From: Bacteroidetes bacterium GWF2_38_335
GTDB lineage: Bacteria > Bacteroidota > Bacteroidia > Bacteroidales > GWF2-38-335
Assembly: GCA_001769535.1 (NCBI GenBank)
Contig: MEOH01000022.1
Span: forward strand, 124,001 to 188,000
Direction: 5' to 3'
Length of the DNA: 64,000 nucleotides
Program-made: the position numbers and the translations under genes
Part shown: positions 7,838-19,700 of the stretch, piece by piece
Numbering within the stretch: position 1 is the first letter of the stretch
How the letters are laid out: each line of letters begins with the position of its first letter
Notes under the pieces: generated by a model
Told to the model about the DNA's origin: nothing
Databases searched by the model: none
Seen by the model: only the letters and a program-made list of their open reading frames with translations

Positions 7838-10800
7838 TTATTTAGGAATAACAATTTGTTTGGTGATCAAATCAGTTTCAGATTGTATTACAATGTTATA
7901 CAAGCCTGAGCTGAATATTTCCTTGTTGATATTAAACTGCTGGGCAGGATCGGTAATAACAATCTTATTGTTATAAAGTTTCCTTCCGAGCATATCAACA
8001 ACCATCACTTCATATGATTTGCCCTGAGCACCGTTGAAAGAAATCACAATGTTTTCGTTTTCAAGAGCTGAAGAGATGAACATGATGGTTTCGCCACCCA
8101 TATTATAACAGTTCAATGAGATTACCTGTGAAACGGTTGTTGTACCGTCAAAGTCAGTTTGTCTTATTCTGTAATAAACAGTGCTGTTATTTTTATTGAT
8201 GTCGTAATCCAAAGTACTATAATTAAGCACTTCATTTGAGAATCCGGCACCCGGAACAGTGGTAAGCTCTTTCCAGTCAACAGCATTGTAACTTTTTTCT
8301 ACGGTGAAATAATCGTTATTTATTTCGGCAGATGTTGACCAATTCAACTCAATATAGTCATTTTTACAAACGCCATAGAAATCAAGGAGTTCAATTGGCA
8401 GTGGAGCAGGAGCGATACCAATGGCATACTGGCTGAATCCGGTGATGCCGTTTCTGCGGGCATAGCCACCGGCTAAAGTCCTTCCGGCAGTGCCGAATGC
8501 ATTTAACGTTCCTATTGATTCACCAGCCCAGTCTGCCGCAGACACCGAAGAGGAAGCTCTCTTAAGCGGACCAAACTGGTTGTCGAGCAATCCGGCAAAA
8601 GCACCACTTCCGGCAAAATAGAGCAGAATATCATAAGAACCTCCGGTAGGAGCAGTATTAGGATCAATCTGCCAAACACCCTCAGTACAAACTGAAGTAT
8701 AGCTTGTGCCAAAATCGATGGCTAAAGCAGGATTGATTGTACCACCGTTGCTGAATGTTTCCAGGAATTTGGCATCAAGATAAGTCAACCCGTTAAGATT
8801 ATTATTCTTAAGTTGAGAAAGAGTATACCTTGTAGCAGATCCAACAGGAAGATTATAAGTGCCGGTATTGTTTGCAATATATTTTCGGAAGGTACCATTT
8901 ACCCAACTTGTTGAATTACCAGCAGTGGCAGAACCCGGAGTTGTATTGTAAGAGCCGGCAATATTCCCGTTTGTATTAAGCACTCCTGCTGTAAATGTAA
9001 AGGTTCCAGAGGCGCCTGAATACATATGATTATTCATAATAACACCTGAACCAGTATTGTTCATTATAATGTTATTCAGGTTAAGGATACCACCAGCAGA
9101 ATACGTTTGGAGTCCGGTTCCCATAAATTCAAGTGTTCCCGTTAGGCCAACATTTGTATAAGTGGCTGTTCCAAATAAAGTAAAATTACCTCCGATTTTT
9201 ACGTGTTTCCCATTAGTATTGAAAATACTGCTTAGGTTGCTGGTGAGGAAATTTCCATCAGCTCCGAAATCCTGATTAAGCAAAACAGATCCTCCAGTTT
9301 TGTTTACGGTAAAATTTTCAAAAGCAGAAGTTCCGGTTAAATTACCATCCATTGTTTGAGCAGCAGCCCCTTTCATTTGAACTGTAGATGTAGTATTTGC
9401 AATAAGTGAACCAGTATTATTGTAATTACCATAAACTTCAAGAATAAATCCAGGATCAATGGTTAGCGTTGATGACGGATTTATAGTGAGTGATTTTGCT
9501 CTGGCATTGAAACCTACAAGTGGAGCAACCCTATCAATTACGGGTTGATATGAAGAAGATGGTGCAATAATAGCATCAATATTCTCGTTGGGGTAGGCAG
9601 AGCAATCTCCCCAGTTAAGAGGAGTAAACCAATCGGTTGTTCCTGCACCACCTGTCCAGGTAAGTTGAGTAATCGTTCCTGCAAGCGGGTATGTAAGCGG
9701 AGATGAACCAAAGTCAATGCTGAATCCAGAATTTGAGTTTGAGTAGTTTTGAATAACCAGAAAGTATTCTTCGCCGGCTACCACATCAAGTCTTGGCTCA
9801 AATGCGTAATCATAATCCGGTGAGTAAGGTGGAGGTGCTGTTTCATCAGTAGCACTGTAAAGGCCTGTAATACCATCTGAATCAAAATCACATCTTACCG
9901 GACCTGCTGAGGCATTTGCAATTTGTGCACAAGTAACGGCTCCCGATCCAACCATTTTATAAAGGAGGAAGTCATAGTCGGTTTCATTTGTTCCGTCATA
10001 ATCATTGGGCACCAAAGTAAATTCAAGCACGCCGTTGGAACCAATCTTAATATGATACCATACAGCACCTCTTTCTCCAGAGGTACAGTCATCAGTATGT
10101 GTACCCGGGTTATCACAATAATTTCCTACTGCCTGATAACCTGGATCACCAACGGGAAAACTGCTGGCACAAACAGGAATAGCATTGTTTACACCGCAAT
10201 CCTGACCGAAGACCAGCGGGAACCCAACTGCACCGTCAGCAATAGTAATGGTAAATGTGCCAACCAGGTCATTTTCGCCATCAACTGCGATGTAATAAGT
10301 TGTACCGGGAGTCAAACCGGTTAATTCAAGTAATGAGTTGTTGTAGTATTGTGATCCACATGCTGCAACATCAGCATTACATGCTACATAGGTTAATGAC
10401 GAACATGTTCCTGAATATAAAGCAATTTGTGTATCATCCAGTGTTCCTTCATGGGTAATAATGTCAACAGACCCAGAACCAGAAGCTACAAAGGAATACC
10501 AAATAATATTTTGGGCACCGGTTGTCCAGCATGCCGGAGAAGTGATTTCTCCACCTGAACTGCAATCGAGGTTTCCTGATGAGGTTTGTCCCATATCAAG
10601 TGAAGTTGCATTGCAGGGAAGATCATTTACCGGGCCGGTTCCATTTGAGATAATGCTTAAACCAAACGGAGTTGACATAGATCCTGAACCGTCGGTATCA
10701 ATAACAATGTAATAGATTCCGGCTCCCGGGAATGTAACAGACCCACTGAACGGAGCAGCAGCATTATGGTAAGTGCCAAGACATGTTGCTGATGCAGTGC

Positions 10801-13800
10801 CCGGACAATCATCATATACACTAAAAGAAGCATACGAGTTACATCCACTCAGGGTAATTGAAACACATTCTGATCCGGTTGCAGTATAGCTGAAAACATA
10901 ATCTTCACCAGAAAGATAGGAAGAACTGCATGCGCCAGTGCTGGCACTGGTGTAGTCATTTCCCGAACAGGCTGTTGATAGACCCGTTGCAGTATAGGGC
11001 AATGAACCAATAATATTTGGAGTTGCACAGGTAAAACCTGTAGTTGTTCCAGAAGGAGCTGTAATATCAAGATCATACTGGTTATAATCAGGTGCGGGAT
11101 AGGAATCAATCACCAGATAATATTTCAGGCCTGATGTAACAGATGCACACAAACTCTTATCTGCTGTAGATGATTGTGCATAAGCAACACAAGTTCCTCC
11201 ACCTGTGGGACAGCCCTGATATAAGGTTACGCCTGAGTATGAGCCGGAAACGTCAGTAAGGTCAACCATGATGCTTCCTGAAGCGGAAGCAGTAAATACA
11301 TAGGCATAATCCATACCACCGTAATAAAGTGATGAACCACAAATGTTTGTCACATTAGAAGATGTGATATCATTTACCATTGCCTGAGTGGTATGGTTGT
11401 TTGCACTATACGGTAATGTAACATATGAAACACCTGTACCCAGAGGACAATCAACTATTCTGCGGCCTGTGCCGGGATTCGTAACAGTTGGAGTTCTTAC
11501 TATTGCGTTTGCAGTAAGTGCTGTACAACTTGCATCAGCCATGTTGTTGATGGTAGCACCGGCAGGGATATCATAGGTCAGCCAAAAATAATTAGTACCA
11601 CCCAAAAGAGTATACGGCATAGCAGCGCCACTATTAATTGTAAATCCTGCTCCCGGAGCTGCAACAGTTGCGCCCAACTGAGTTGTGGTGGCAAAGGTAG
11701 GACTATTGCCAGTTGACCATAATCTGGCATTGGTAATATCTGTGGCAGGAGCAGTTGTTCCTGCGGTTGTGAATGTAAAAGACGAAACGGTAAAAGGAGA
11801 TAAGGATCCACTGGTTACAATCTGAACACCAATAATTACCTGGTTTGTTGTCGAAAGCATTACATCAGAAGTGTTTGTCTGTGTTGTTGTGCTGGAAACA
11901 AATGCCATTGGTAAAGCATTAATATTGATGGTATAATCTTCTGTTTCTCCATAACTGCTGGCCGGACAAGGAGTATAAGTGTCGTTTTCAGTTGAAATGA
12001 TCCTCATTCTGGTTGTTCCATTGACCGTAGATGTTGGAATGGTAATGTTAAGAGATACCGGTCCTGCAGTAACATCATTGGCAATCAGATAGAATTCATC
12101 CCCGTCAGTAAAATCACCATCACGGTTCCAATCGAAATAAGCCATAACATCCTGGCCATAGGCAGTGCCGCCGAAATCAAAATCAACGGATAAAGCATAG
12201 GTATTGCCTTGGGTAACGGTGGTGGATATTGTAGTATAATCACCGTATTTGTTGGGAAGGTTGGCACCAGAGTTATTGTTTATTGTGTTGAAAGTTACAT
12301 TGGTGATCCACTCATCGTCAGGATCAGAGAAAGTTGCAGTACAATAATTAAGAGTTATTTTTCTATTTCCTGCAGGATCTGTAACGGTTGGAGTTCTTGC
12401 TGATCCAACAGTCAGAGAAGTACATTGTGCATCAATGTAATTATTGATGGTTGCGCTGACAGGAATATCATAAGTTAGCCAGAAATAATTGGTGCCTTCG
12501 GATAATGCCTGTGAACCGGTGATATTATATGAGCCACTTGGAGCGGCTACAGTTGAACCAACCTGAGTGGTAGTTGCAAAAGTGCTGCTGGTTCCTGTGT
12601 ACCATAATTTGGCATTGGTAATATCAGTTGCAGGAGCTGTTGTACCTGTTGTGTTGAAAGTAAAAGATGTGGCGTTCAAAGGTGATAAAGATCCTGTTGT
12701 AACAATCTGAACACCAATTACCTGCTGACTTGTTGTGTTCACGCCTACATCAGAAGTTACTGTTTGTGTAGTTGTGCAAGAATTGTAAACCATTCCCGAG
12801 GGAGCAGCAGTAGTGATTAAAATATTGTCAACAGCAGCAGGAGGATCAGTACCAACACTTCCATCATTTCTCCATGAAAAAACAATTCTTTTTGCAGTTC
12901 CTGCGTTAGCACCATCAAGGGTAAGGTTTACTGTTTGCCAGGTAGATTGCGAATTGTAATTTGACCCAAGTTGGCCTGATGATAATGATGTTCCTGCAAC
13001 CGGAGTGGTTGATGTCGGAACAAGGTATACCTGAAGGTAGTCACAACAACTTTCGCCAACAGCTTTCCAGTCAAAACTCATGTTAATGATGGTTTGGCCA
13101 GCAGGAAAATTGTAATCAAAATAGAAATGTGAAACCTGAGTAACACTGTTTGTATAGGAATTTGCTGATCCGTCATCTGTAATATAAGCACTGTTTGGAG
13201 CACCATTATGGGTTGCAGTTCCAACAATCCAGTAATTTGATGCATTGTTAACAGCAGTCATTGCATTGGCAGTAAAGTTTGTGCCAGAGCCGAAAGTTCC
13301 GTCAAGAACAGGAGCAGCAACAATTGGTCTGCTTCCGGCAGGCGAAGTAACACTTGGTGTTCGTGCAGAACCAACTGTAAGTGATGTACATTGCGCATCA
13401 ATGACATCAGTGACAGTGGCTGTTGCTTTAACATCATAAACCAACCAGAAATAATTGGTTCCTGAAGATAAAGTTTGCGAACCTGTAATATTATAACTCG
13501 CAACAGTTGGAGTATTTTGACCGAAAAGGGTAGTCAATGCAAAAGTACTACTTGTTCCTGTGTAATAAATTTTTGCGGAGTTTGCAGCATTTATATCATT
13601 AATATTTGTTGAACCGGCAGCATTTACCGAGAAGGAAGTAACTGAGAGTGGAGATGCTGTTCCGGATGTAACAATCTGTATTCCAATTATTTCTTGATTA
13701 AACGATCCCTGATAAACACTGCTGGTTACACCTTGGGTAACAGTGCTTGAAACATAAGACATGGGAGTAGCAGCAATAACGTTAAAAGAGTAATCTTCAC

Positions 13801-15196
13801 ATTCACTTGAAGTTGTACCCGGACATGCAACTGGTGAGGAATCGTAATAATCGATTACAATTCTCATACGTGTTGTGCCTGTTAAAGCAGCAACGGGAAT
13901 ATTTATTGTTCCGGTTGTTGTGCTTACATAACCAGTGGTAATATAAGCTTCCTCGCCGGCGTCCAGAAAGTCAGCATCCTGATTCCAGTCAATCCATATT
14001 CCGAATCCAACTGTGCCATAGCCCGAAGTCATAGAAAAGTTAAGGGATGTGCCCTGTACTCCGCCTGCAGTCATTGCAGTAAAGTTACCATAGCCATTTG
14101 TTGAAAACCCGGTATTGTTATTTGTAATGTTTGAAGTACCCCCTGAAGTTGAAAAATCGTCGATAAAATATGAGCTACTTGTAGTATTTGTGTTTGCACA
14201 ATATGAAGGAGGAGTACTCACTGTTATTACAGATGTATTATTAGAACTGATAGCAGAAGAACAGCCACCAGAAGCAAGATTTGTAATGGTAATTGTAGTT
14301 GCTCCGACATTTGAAAGTGATGAAGTTGAAAAGGTTCCGGTTCCGGCAGTTGAAACGGTCATGCTTGTTGTTGCACCGGTAACAGCATTTGGGGCACTTA
14401 AGTTATAGGTAACAGTATAAGTACCAACAGGTAAGTTTGCTACGTTTCCGGTAAGTGTTACAGTAGAGGCATTTCCTGCATAAACAGGAGTTGAACCTGA
14501 TGTAGCGGTTAAGCTGTAGGTTGGACAGGTGTAGGTAATTGTCACTAAACCATTTGCTCCGGCACCACCAATTTTGTTTTTACCATAAGCACCACCTCCA
14601 CCACCACCATAAATAATTCCTGGATTTCCTGGGGCAACAGTACCCCCTGCTCCTCCAGCACCACCGCTGGTAGCAGTTCCTGTCCCTGCTGTTGCGCCAG
14701 ATGCGTTTCCACCTGCACCACCGGTTCCGGCGCCACCACCGCCACCACCAGATGTTGTACCTGTAACACCCGTTCCTCCTGTTCCGCCATCATATTTTGT
14801 TGTCCCGGTACAAGCAGATGCTTGGCCACCTAAAGCTCCCGCAGTTGTTGTAGTGGTTGAACCGCCAACAGCTACAACACTTGTTCCATTAAAAGTGGAG
14901 TTGTTTCCAATTGCGCTACCTGCGCCACCGGTACCAACAACATAAGCATAAGAATCGCCTGGTGTAACAGTAAGAGTGCTTGATGCAAAAGCACCACCAC
15001 CGCCACCACCACCACCATAATTATTGGTTCCGGGAGTTGAGCAGCCACCACCACCGCCGCCCCAACAGTTTACTGTTGCTGAGGTAACTCCGGCAGGGCA
15101 TGTCCATGACCCAGATGTGGTAAAAGTTACAGTTGTTTGCCCAAATAAAACAACCGAAACAACTATCGCTGCAAATAATGTAATAACCTTTTTCAT
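7838..15196 (-). CDS. giant T9SS surface protein (2452 aa): Gly-rich head, GEVED and BNR_assoc_N modules
   Basis: Signal peptide MKKVITLFAAIVVSVVLFGQ. Order by residue: glycine-rich domain (~22-222), GEVED domain (~332-474, WIDWNQDADFLDAGEEA), BNR_assoc_N-like module (~476-632), jelly-roll domain (~632-799), a second BNR_assoc_N (~799-949), a second GEVED (~955-1092, DWNRDGDFTDGDEF), a third BNR_assoc_N (~1095-1252), several pre-peptidase-C-like domains (~1255-1730), a beta-helix-like stretch and a T9SS type A sorting domain (~2369-2452). The BNR modules share TGSQ.LS.GTNYFWL.YD. No sialidase or other catalytic domain is recognised, so an adhesin or structural role is inferred. It follows the small secreted gene by 2 bp, an operon. 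Confidence 0.88.
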   Translation of the reverse strand: MKKVITLFAAIVVSVVLFGQTTVTFTTSGSWTCPAGVTSATVNCWGGGGGGCSTPGTNNYGGGGGGGGAFASSTLTVTPGDSYAYVVGTGGAGSAIGNNSTFNGTSVVAVGGSTTTTTAGALGGQASACTGTTKYDGGTGGTGVTGTTSGGGGGGAGTGGAGGNASGATAGTGTATSGGAGGAGGTVAPGNPGIIYGGGGGGAYGKNKIGGAGANGLVTITYTCPTYSLTATSGSTPVYAGNASTVTLTGNVANLPVGTYTVTYNLSAPNAVTGATTSMTVSTAGTGTFSTSSLSNVGATTITITNLASGGCSSAISSNNTSVITVSTPPSYCANTNTTSSSYFIDDFSTSGGTSNITNNNTGFSTNGYGNFTAMTAGGVQGTSLNFSMTSGYGTVGFGIWIDWNQDADFLDAGEEAYITTGYVSTTTGTINIPVAALTGTTRMRIVIDYYDSSPVACPGTTSSECEDYSFNVIAATPMSYVSSTVTQGVTSSVYQGSFNQEIIGIQIVTSGTASPLSVTSFSVNAAGSTNINDINAANSAKIYYTGTSSTFALTTLFGQNTPTVASYNITGSQTLSSGTNYFWLVYDVKATATVTDVIDAQCTSLTVGSARTPSVTSPAGSRPIVAAPVLDGTFGSGTNFTANAMTAVNNASNYWIVGTATHNGAPNSAYITDDGSANSYTNSVTQVSHFYFDYNFPAGQTIINMSFDWKAVGESCCDYLQVYLVPTSTTPVAGTSLSSGQLGSNYNSQSTWQTVNLTLDGANAGTAKRIVFSWRNDGSVGTDPPAAVDNILITTAAPSGMVYNSCTTTQTVTSDVGVNTTSQQVIGVQIVTTGSLSPLNATSFTFNTTGTTAPATDITNAKLWYTGTSSTFATTTQVGSTVAAPSGSYNITGSQALSEGTNYFWLTYDIPVSATINNYIDAQCTSLTVGSARTPTVTDPAGNRKITLNYCTATFSDPDDEWITNVTFNTINNNSGANLPNKYGDYTTISTTVTQGNTYALSVDFDFGGTAYGQDVMAYFDWNRDGDFTDGDEFYLIANDVTAGPVSLNITIPTSTVNGTTRMRIISTENDTYTPCPASSYGETEDYTININALPMAFVSSTTTQTNTSDVMLSTTNQVIIGVQIVTSGSLSPFTVSSFTFTTAGTTAPATDITNARLWSTGNSPTFATTTQLGATVAAPGAGFTINSGAAMPYTLLGGTNYFWLTYDIPAGATINNMADASCTALTANAIVRTPTVTNPGTGRRIVDCPLGTGVSYVTLPYSANNHTTQAMVNDITSSNVTNICGSSLYYGGMDYAYVFTASASGSIMVDLTDVSGSYSGVTLYQGCPTGGGTCVAYAQSSTADKSLCASVTSGLKYYLVIDSYPAPDYNQYDLDITAPSGTTTGFTCATPNIIGSLPYTATGLSTACSGNDYTSASTGACSSSYLSGEDYVFSYTATGSECVSITLSGCNSYASFSVYDDCPGTASATCLGTYHNAAAPFSGSVTFPGAGIYYIVIDTDGSGSMSTPFGLSIISNGTGPVNDLPCNATSLDMGQTSSGNLDCSSGGEITSPACWTTGAQNIIWYSFVASGSGSVDIITHEGTLDDTQIALYSGTCSSLTYVACNADVAACGSQYYNNSLLELTGLTPGTTYYIAVDGENDLVGTFTITIADGAVGFPLVFGQDCGVNNAIPVCASSFPVGDPGYQAVGNYCDNPGTHTDDCTSGERGAVWYHIKIGSNGVLEFTLVPNDYDGTNETDYDFLLYKMVGSGAVTCAQIANASAGPVRCDFDSDGITGLYSATDETAPPPYSPDYDYAFEPRLDVVAGEEYFLVIQNYSNSNSGFSIDFGSSPLTYPLAGTITQLTWTGGAGTTDWFTPLNWGDCSAYPNENIDAIIAPSSSYQPVIDRVAPLVGFNARAKSLTINPSSTLTIDPGFILEVYGNYNNTGSLIANTTSTVQMKGAAAQTMDGNLTGTSAFENFTVNKTGGSVLLNQDFGADGNFLTSNLSSIFNTNGKHVKIGGNFTLFGTATYTNVGLTGTLEFMGTGLQTYSAGGILNLNNIIMNNTGSGVIMNNHMYSGASGTFTFTAGVLNTNGNIAGSYNTTPGSATAGNSTSWVNGTFRKYIANNTGTYNLPVGSATRYTLSQLKNNNLNGLTYLDAKFLETFSNGGTINPALAIDFGTSYTSVCTEGVWQIDPNTAPTGGSYDILLYFAGSGAFAGLLDNQFGPLKRASSSVSAADWAGESIGTLNAFGTAGRTLAGGYARRNGITGFSQYAIGIAPAPLPIELLDFYGVCKNDYIELNWSTSAEINNDYFTVEKSYNAVDWKELTTVPGAGFSNEVLNYSTLDYDINKNNSTVYYRIRQTDFDGTTTVSQVISLNCYNMGGETIMFISSALENENIVISFNGAQGKSYEVMVVDMLGRKLYNNKIVITDPAQQFNINKEIFSSGLYNIVIQSETDLITKQIVIPK

Positions 15197-15198
15197 GG

Positions 15199-15675
15199 TT
15201 AATTCTTTATTATAAATGAATATTTTTCTTCAAGTTCGCTGTCGCCGTAAATGGCATTGTAGAGTTCTTTGTACTCGGCCTGGTAAAAATTTTTCCATTC
15301 TCTGGCGGCCTTTTCAAAGTTTTCCTTGTCAATATTGGGTTTTCCTGTATCAATATACTGTGGAAAATATTTATTGATGCTGAACCATCTTGCACAGGCA
15401 CGGTCGTAAGTCTTTTGGTCTTCTTCCGGATTCCCGTTGTTAATGTACATTGGAAACGCAGGATGTGATTTGGCATATGCAGCCATAGCACTCAAATAGT
15501 TTTCTTCATTTGCTCTTTTATCTCCTGTGATTTCTTTAACAGGGAAGTTGGGGTCGAGGTACTTTAGAATGATATCATTTTCCTCAACATTCGATTCCGA
15601 AATATCCGGCTTCTGTGCCTTTAAACAGAAGGCTGCAAATAAAAATACAGCCACCAAAAAAACAGTTTTTTTCAT
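15199..15675 (-). CDS. small secreted protein, paralogue of 23217-23666
   Basis: 158 aa with signal peptide MKKTVFLVAVFLFAAFCLKAQ. The mature part is charged and mostly helical, with no cysteine after the signal. It aligns with the 149-aa protein at 23217-23666: DPNFPVKEITGDK versus DPVFPVYDESGDK, MAAYAKSHPAFP versus MEVYAKNHPPCP, and WFSINKYFPQYI versus WFTQYRYFPRYI. Both paralogues sit immediately 5' of a giant T9SS protein. No known family recognised. A helper, chaperone or co-secreted partner of the giant protein is an inference from the duplicated arrangement. Confidence 0.8.
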   Translation of the reverse strand: MKKTVFLVAVFLFAAFCLKAQKPDISESNVEENDIILKYLDPNFPVKEITGDKRANEENYLSAMAAYAKSHPAFPMYINNGNPEEDQKTYDRACARWFSINKYFPQYIDTGKPNIDKENFEKAAREWKNFYQAEYKELYNAIYGDSELEEKYSFIIKN

Positions 15676-16090
15676 GGTTCAGTAATTTTTCTTAGTACTT
15701 TTTATCTGTTGCATCCGTAGTACAACCTATGCTTTATTAGTTATTAGACGTAAAAATACGTGTAATGGTTGCTTTTTATACTGATCAACTTAACTGCTGA
15801 AAAGCATAAATAATTGATAAAAGTATTTATTCAAATGATTAAATGCAATGGTATTTTGATCAAATGTTGTTAAAAATTTCATAAAAGTCAGATAAAATAC
15901 CTATTTGGAGTCAGTAATGATACTTAGGGATGGGTTTGGGTAATTGATTTTCAGGAAATAATGCTCGGAAATGCATTTTTTGATGGGTGTTGCTAAACAT
16001 ATCGCGGGTTGCTGTCTTAAAATTTGTTTTCCAAAATTATTTTCAAATGCTATATCCTTGATCTCTAAAGGCAAACCATGGAAAATTAGA

Positions 16091-16400
16091 TTTTTTCACA
16101 GGGTTGCACTATGTTTCCCCCTGTGGTGTTACAAATCGGTCTTTCAGACCTTTTAAATTGTATGATGCAAGGGCATCGCCTTGGGATTGTATCCACGTAG
16201 GGGGAAATAAAATGCAACCTATGCGAAAAAGACCATGTTGAGTTATACTCATCGGGTGTTTAAAATACAAAGAATTTTTTACACTGATTGATACTGATGG
16301 CACTGATAAACACTGATTTTATCTGATACTCGGAAGATCAGTTAAATCAGTCAAATCAGTGTTAAAGTTTTAAAATGTTTTCGGTTTTTAAGTGAAAAGT
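16091..16400. repeat. palindromic intergenic element, copy A, with CACTGAT tail
   Basis: Core 16091-16230 begins TTTTTTCACAGGGTTGCA and ends TGCAACCTATGCGAAAAA, imperfect terminal inverted repeats. Inside is a hairpin GGTCTTTCAGACC and a pairing around AGGGCATCGCCT. The tail to ~16400 carries alternating CACTGAT/ATCAGT words that form a second long imperfect stem (CACTGATTGATACTGATGG, later ATCAGTCAAATCAGTG). Repeated as copy B from 16445. Confidence 0.85.
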
Positions 16401-16444
16401 TTAAACAACTTCTCCTGACATAGTCAATGCACCCCATACTTGTT

Positions 16445-16745
16445 TTTTTCACAGGGTTACACTATGTTTCACCCTGTGGTGTTACAAATCGGTCTTTCAG
16501 ACCTTTTAAATTGTATGATGCAGGGCATCGCCTTGGGATTGTATCCACGTAGGGGAAAATAAAATGCAACCTATGCGAAAAAGTCTTGTTGAGTTATACT
16601 CATCGGGTGTTTAAAATACAAAGAATTTTTTACACTGATTGATACTGATGGCACTGATAAACACTGATTTTATCTGATGCCCGGAAGATCAGTTAAATCA
16701 GTCAAATCAGTCGAATCAGTGTTAAAGATTAAACGTGTTCAGTTT
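16445..16745. repeat. palindromic intergenic element, copy B, with CACTGAT tail
   Basis: Near-identical second copy of the 16091 element, ~354 bp away in the same orientation: core 16445-16581, tail to about 16745. A few bases differ (an extra TCGAATCAGT word in the tail), so the duplication is recent but not brand new. Its 5' flank, TCAATGCACCCCATACTTG, matches the flank of copy C at ~36.4 kb, so the unit may extend ~30 bp to the left. Confidence 0.85.
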
Positions 16746-16786
16746 TTTTTATCGAAAATTTTAAACATCCCCTATGTGAAAACTCC

Positions 16787-19700
16787 TTATTTTGGCATTA
16801 CCACCTGCTTGGTAATTACAGTCTTATCCGATTGAATAACAATGTTGTAAACTCCCGAACTAAACATTCCTCCTTCAATAAAATATTGATGGTTTTCACT
16901 GGTAACCATTACCTCATTATTAAATAGTTTTCTGCCAAGCATATCTACAACAGTAATCATATAAATATTGCCTTCTGCTCCGGCAAATGAAACCACTATA
17001 TCTCCTGTTTCTGAGGATGATGAAATATAAATATTTGATTCGTTTGTAACTGAATAACAATTTATTGAAATTACCGGCGAAATGGAAAACTGTCCATCGT
17101 AATCGGTTTGTTTTAACCTGTAGTATACTGGACGGTCTTCTCCCGGTAAATCGTAATCTTTACCGTCGTAATGAATCAGGGTATTGGAATTTCCGGCTCC
17201 CGGAATAATGTTGAAAGCACTCCAAATATTACCATCGCCGCTTTTTTCAAGGGTGAAATAATCATTGTTTGTCTCCGATGATGTCGACCATTTTAGCAAT
17301 GTGTACTCCTTAAAACAATATGCCTGAAAATCGGATAACTCTATTGGCAATGGTGAATTGCTTATTCCAATTGAATATTGCGAAAAAGTAGTCCACCCGC
17401 TTCTTTGCGCATAACCGCCTGAGACAGTCCGCCCCGGTGTGCCCGCCGCGTTAATTGTTCCTCCAACTGCTGTCCATGCCGAAGCAAGTAACGAGCCATC
17501 GGGTCTTTTTAACGGGGCAAACTGGTTATCTGAAAGTCCTGAGAAACCATCAATGTATAGTTTGATATCATAAGATCCACCTGTGGGAGCTGCATTGGGG
17601 GTAATCTGCCATATTCCTTCAGTGGCAACCGATGAGTATGGCGTTCCACCGTCCTGTGCAATAGCTGTATTTAAACTTCCCGAATTGGTGAATGATGATG
17701 TGAAAAATGCATCCAGATAGGAAATGCCGACCAGGTTATTATTCTTCAGTTCAGCAAGCCTGTAAGCTGATGATACCCCTACCGGGAAATAATAGGTTCC
17801 TGTATTGTTCGCGAAATAGCGCCTCAGGTTTCCATTGACAAAACTCAGCGGATTGCCTGAATTGACTGCTGTGGGAGCTGTATTGTTTACCCTCACAATA
17901 AAACCACCGGTGGTAACAATTCCATTATTGAATGTAAGTATTCCCGAGTTTCCGGTTATCAGGTTGTTTGATAGGCTTACACCTGCGCCGCTGTTATTTA
18001 CAACCACGTTGTTCAGAGTCAGATCACTGCCTGTGGTGTAGGTTTGTAAAGCTGTCCCGTTAAATTCCAAAGTTCCGGTTCCAATATTGCTATAAGTTGC
18101 AGGCGATGACAAACTAACATTTCCTGCCACGGAAATATACCTGCTGTTGGTGTTCAGAATACTTGTATTGCTTGATGTTGTTAAATTGCCTCCAACATCA
18201 ATGTCGTTGTTTAAGGTAACAGTGCAGTTAGTGCCAAGTATTTGATCTGTAATGGTCAGATTTCCAAGCTTACTGGTTCCAACAATGTTCCCGCTTATCT
18301 GATGAGTGGTTACATTATCATTAAAAAGTATCGTGGACGTAGGACTTGCAGTGATGATTCCATTGTTGGTCAGATTGCCGCAAATGGTCAAAACTGCTCC
18401 GGCGTTTAATGTCAAAGTGGCTCCCGGATTGATGGTTAAGTTTTTCACATTAACCGACCCGGTAATTACCGGCTGATAAGATGATGCTGCTGTTACAACT
18501 GCATCAATGGCGCAATTTGGTGTGGAACATCCCCCCCAGTTTGTGGTGGTACCCCAAGCTGTGGTTTCTGCTCCTCCCGTCCAGGTAAGTGATGGAGGCA
18601 GAGTATAATTTACAACACCTCCGGCGGTGGAGGTAAGATCAAGTGTAAATCCCGAAGTACTGTTCGCGAAATTCTGAATGGCAAGCAGATAAACTTCTCC
18701 GGCTGCCACCGCAACCCCTGGTTCATAAGCTCCATCGAAACATGTTGAGTAGGGAAGTGGGGCTCCGCCTGTCGGACTTAAACCTGTGATTCCGTAGGCT
18801 GAGAAATTACAGGATACATAACCTCCGCCGCCAGAGCTAATAATATTGGCGCAATTAGTCGCTCCCGCTCCTGCAATTTTCCACATAACAAAGTCGTAAT
18901 CTGTTTCAGATAGACAGGATGATGGTGTGGCATCATTTGGAATGATGTTGAAATATAATGTGCCTGCTGATGCAATGGTGATGGTATACCATGCCGAACC
19001 TTTTTCACCATCAGTACAGTTTCCATCTCCGGTGTGATCACATATATTTCCCAGTGCCTGATACCCTGGGTCACCAATGCTCATGTTGTCGCTGCACACG
19101 GCCAGTGAAGTAACGCAATCCTGCCCCGGTATACCGGGTAATGAGGTCGTTGCCGGATCAATGGCTGCAATATTATACGATCCCACGTAATTATCACGGC
19201 CATCTACACAAACATAATATGTCGCTCCCGGGGTTAGTCCGGTTACAGTAATCTCAGAATTTCCATAGGAGTTCCATCCGCAAATGGGCGCTGTTTGATT
19301 GCATCCCGATGCAACTTCTGTAAGTGAACTGCAAGTGCCCTGGTATAAAGCAATCTGGGTTGCTGTAATTGAAGCGAGCGTGGTTCTTACTCTCAATTGT
19401 CCAGATGTAGGAGCGATAATGCTGTACCACAATGTGTTCAGACTACCAGCTGTCCAGCAACTCGCTGCGCCCGGTTCGTTTGCCCCATTGCTACAATTGT
19501 TGTTGTCGCTTAAGATCGTTCCAAGCCCCATTGGTGTTGCATAACATGGTTCATTGTTAGGCGGAGTAGTTACTGTGGTTGTGACATTTACCGGTGTTGA
19601 ATTTGTTGATATTCCGCTGTTGGTGCAGGTGATTACACATCTGAACCAAACATTGGCTGTAATGGAAGCAATATAGGATGTATTTGTTGCTCCGGTAATA

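Larger units (their letters stand above)
15676..16786. other. 1.1-kb intergenic region between the two small/giant pairs
   Basis: 15676-16090 holds the probable promoter region of the 15675 gene and no recognised feature. 16091-16786 is two ~354-bp direct tandem copies of a repeat, listed separately. Short reading frames inside the repeats follow the DNA repeat and are not genes. Confidence 0.8.

Noticed and set aside
7838-15196. Long antisense reading frames within the giant Gly/Ser/Thr-rich genes
   Set aside because: Produced by biased codon use of the real gene; Val/Pro/Leu-rich without domain signals.
15971-16156. Peptide similar to one near 36.4 kb (ending CYKSVFQTF)
   Set aside because: The similarity comes from copies of the palindromic DNA repeat, not from a conserved protein.
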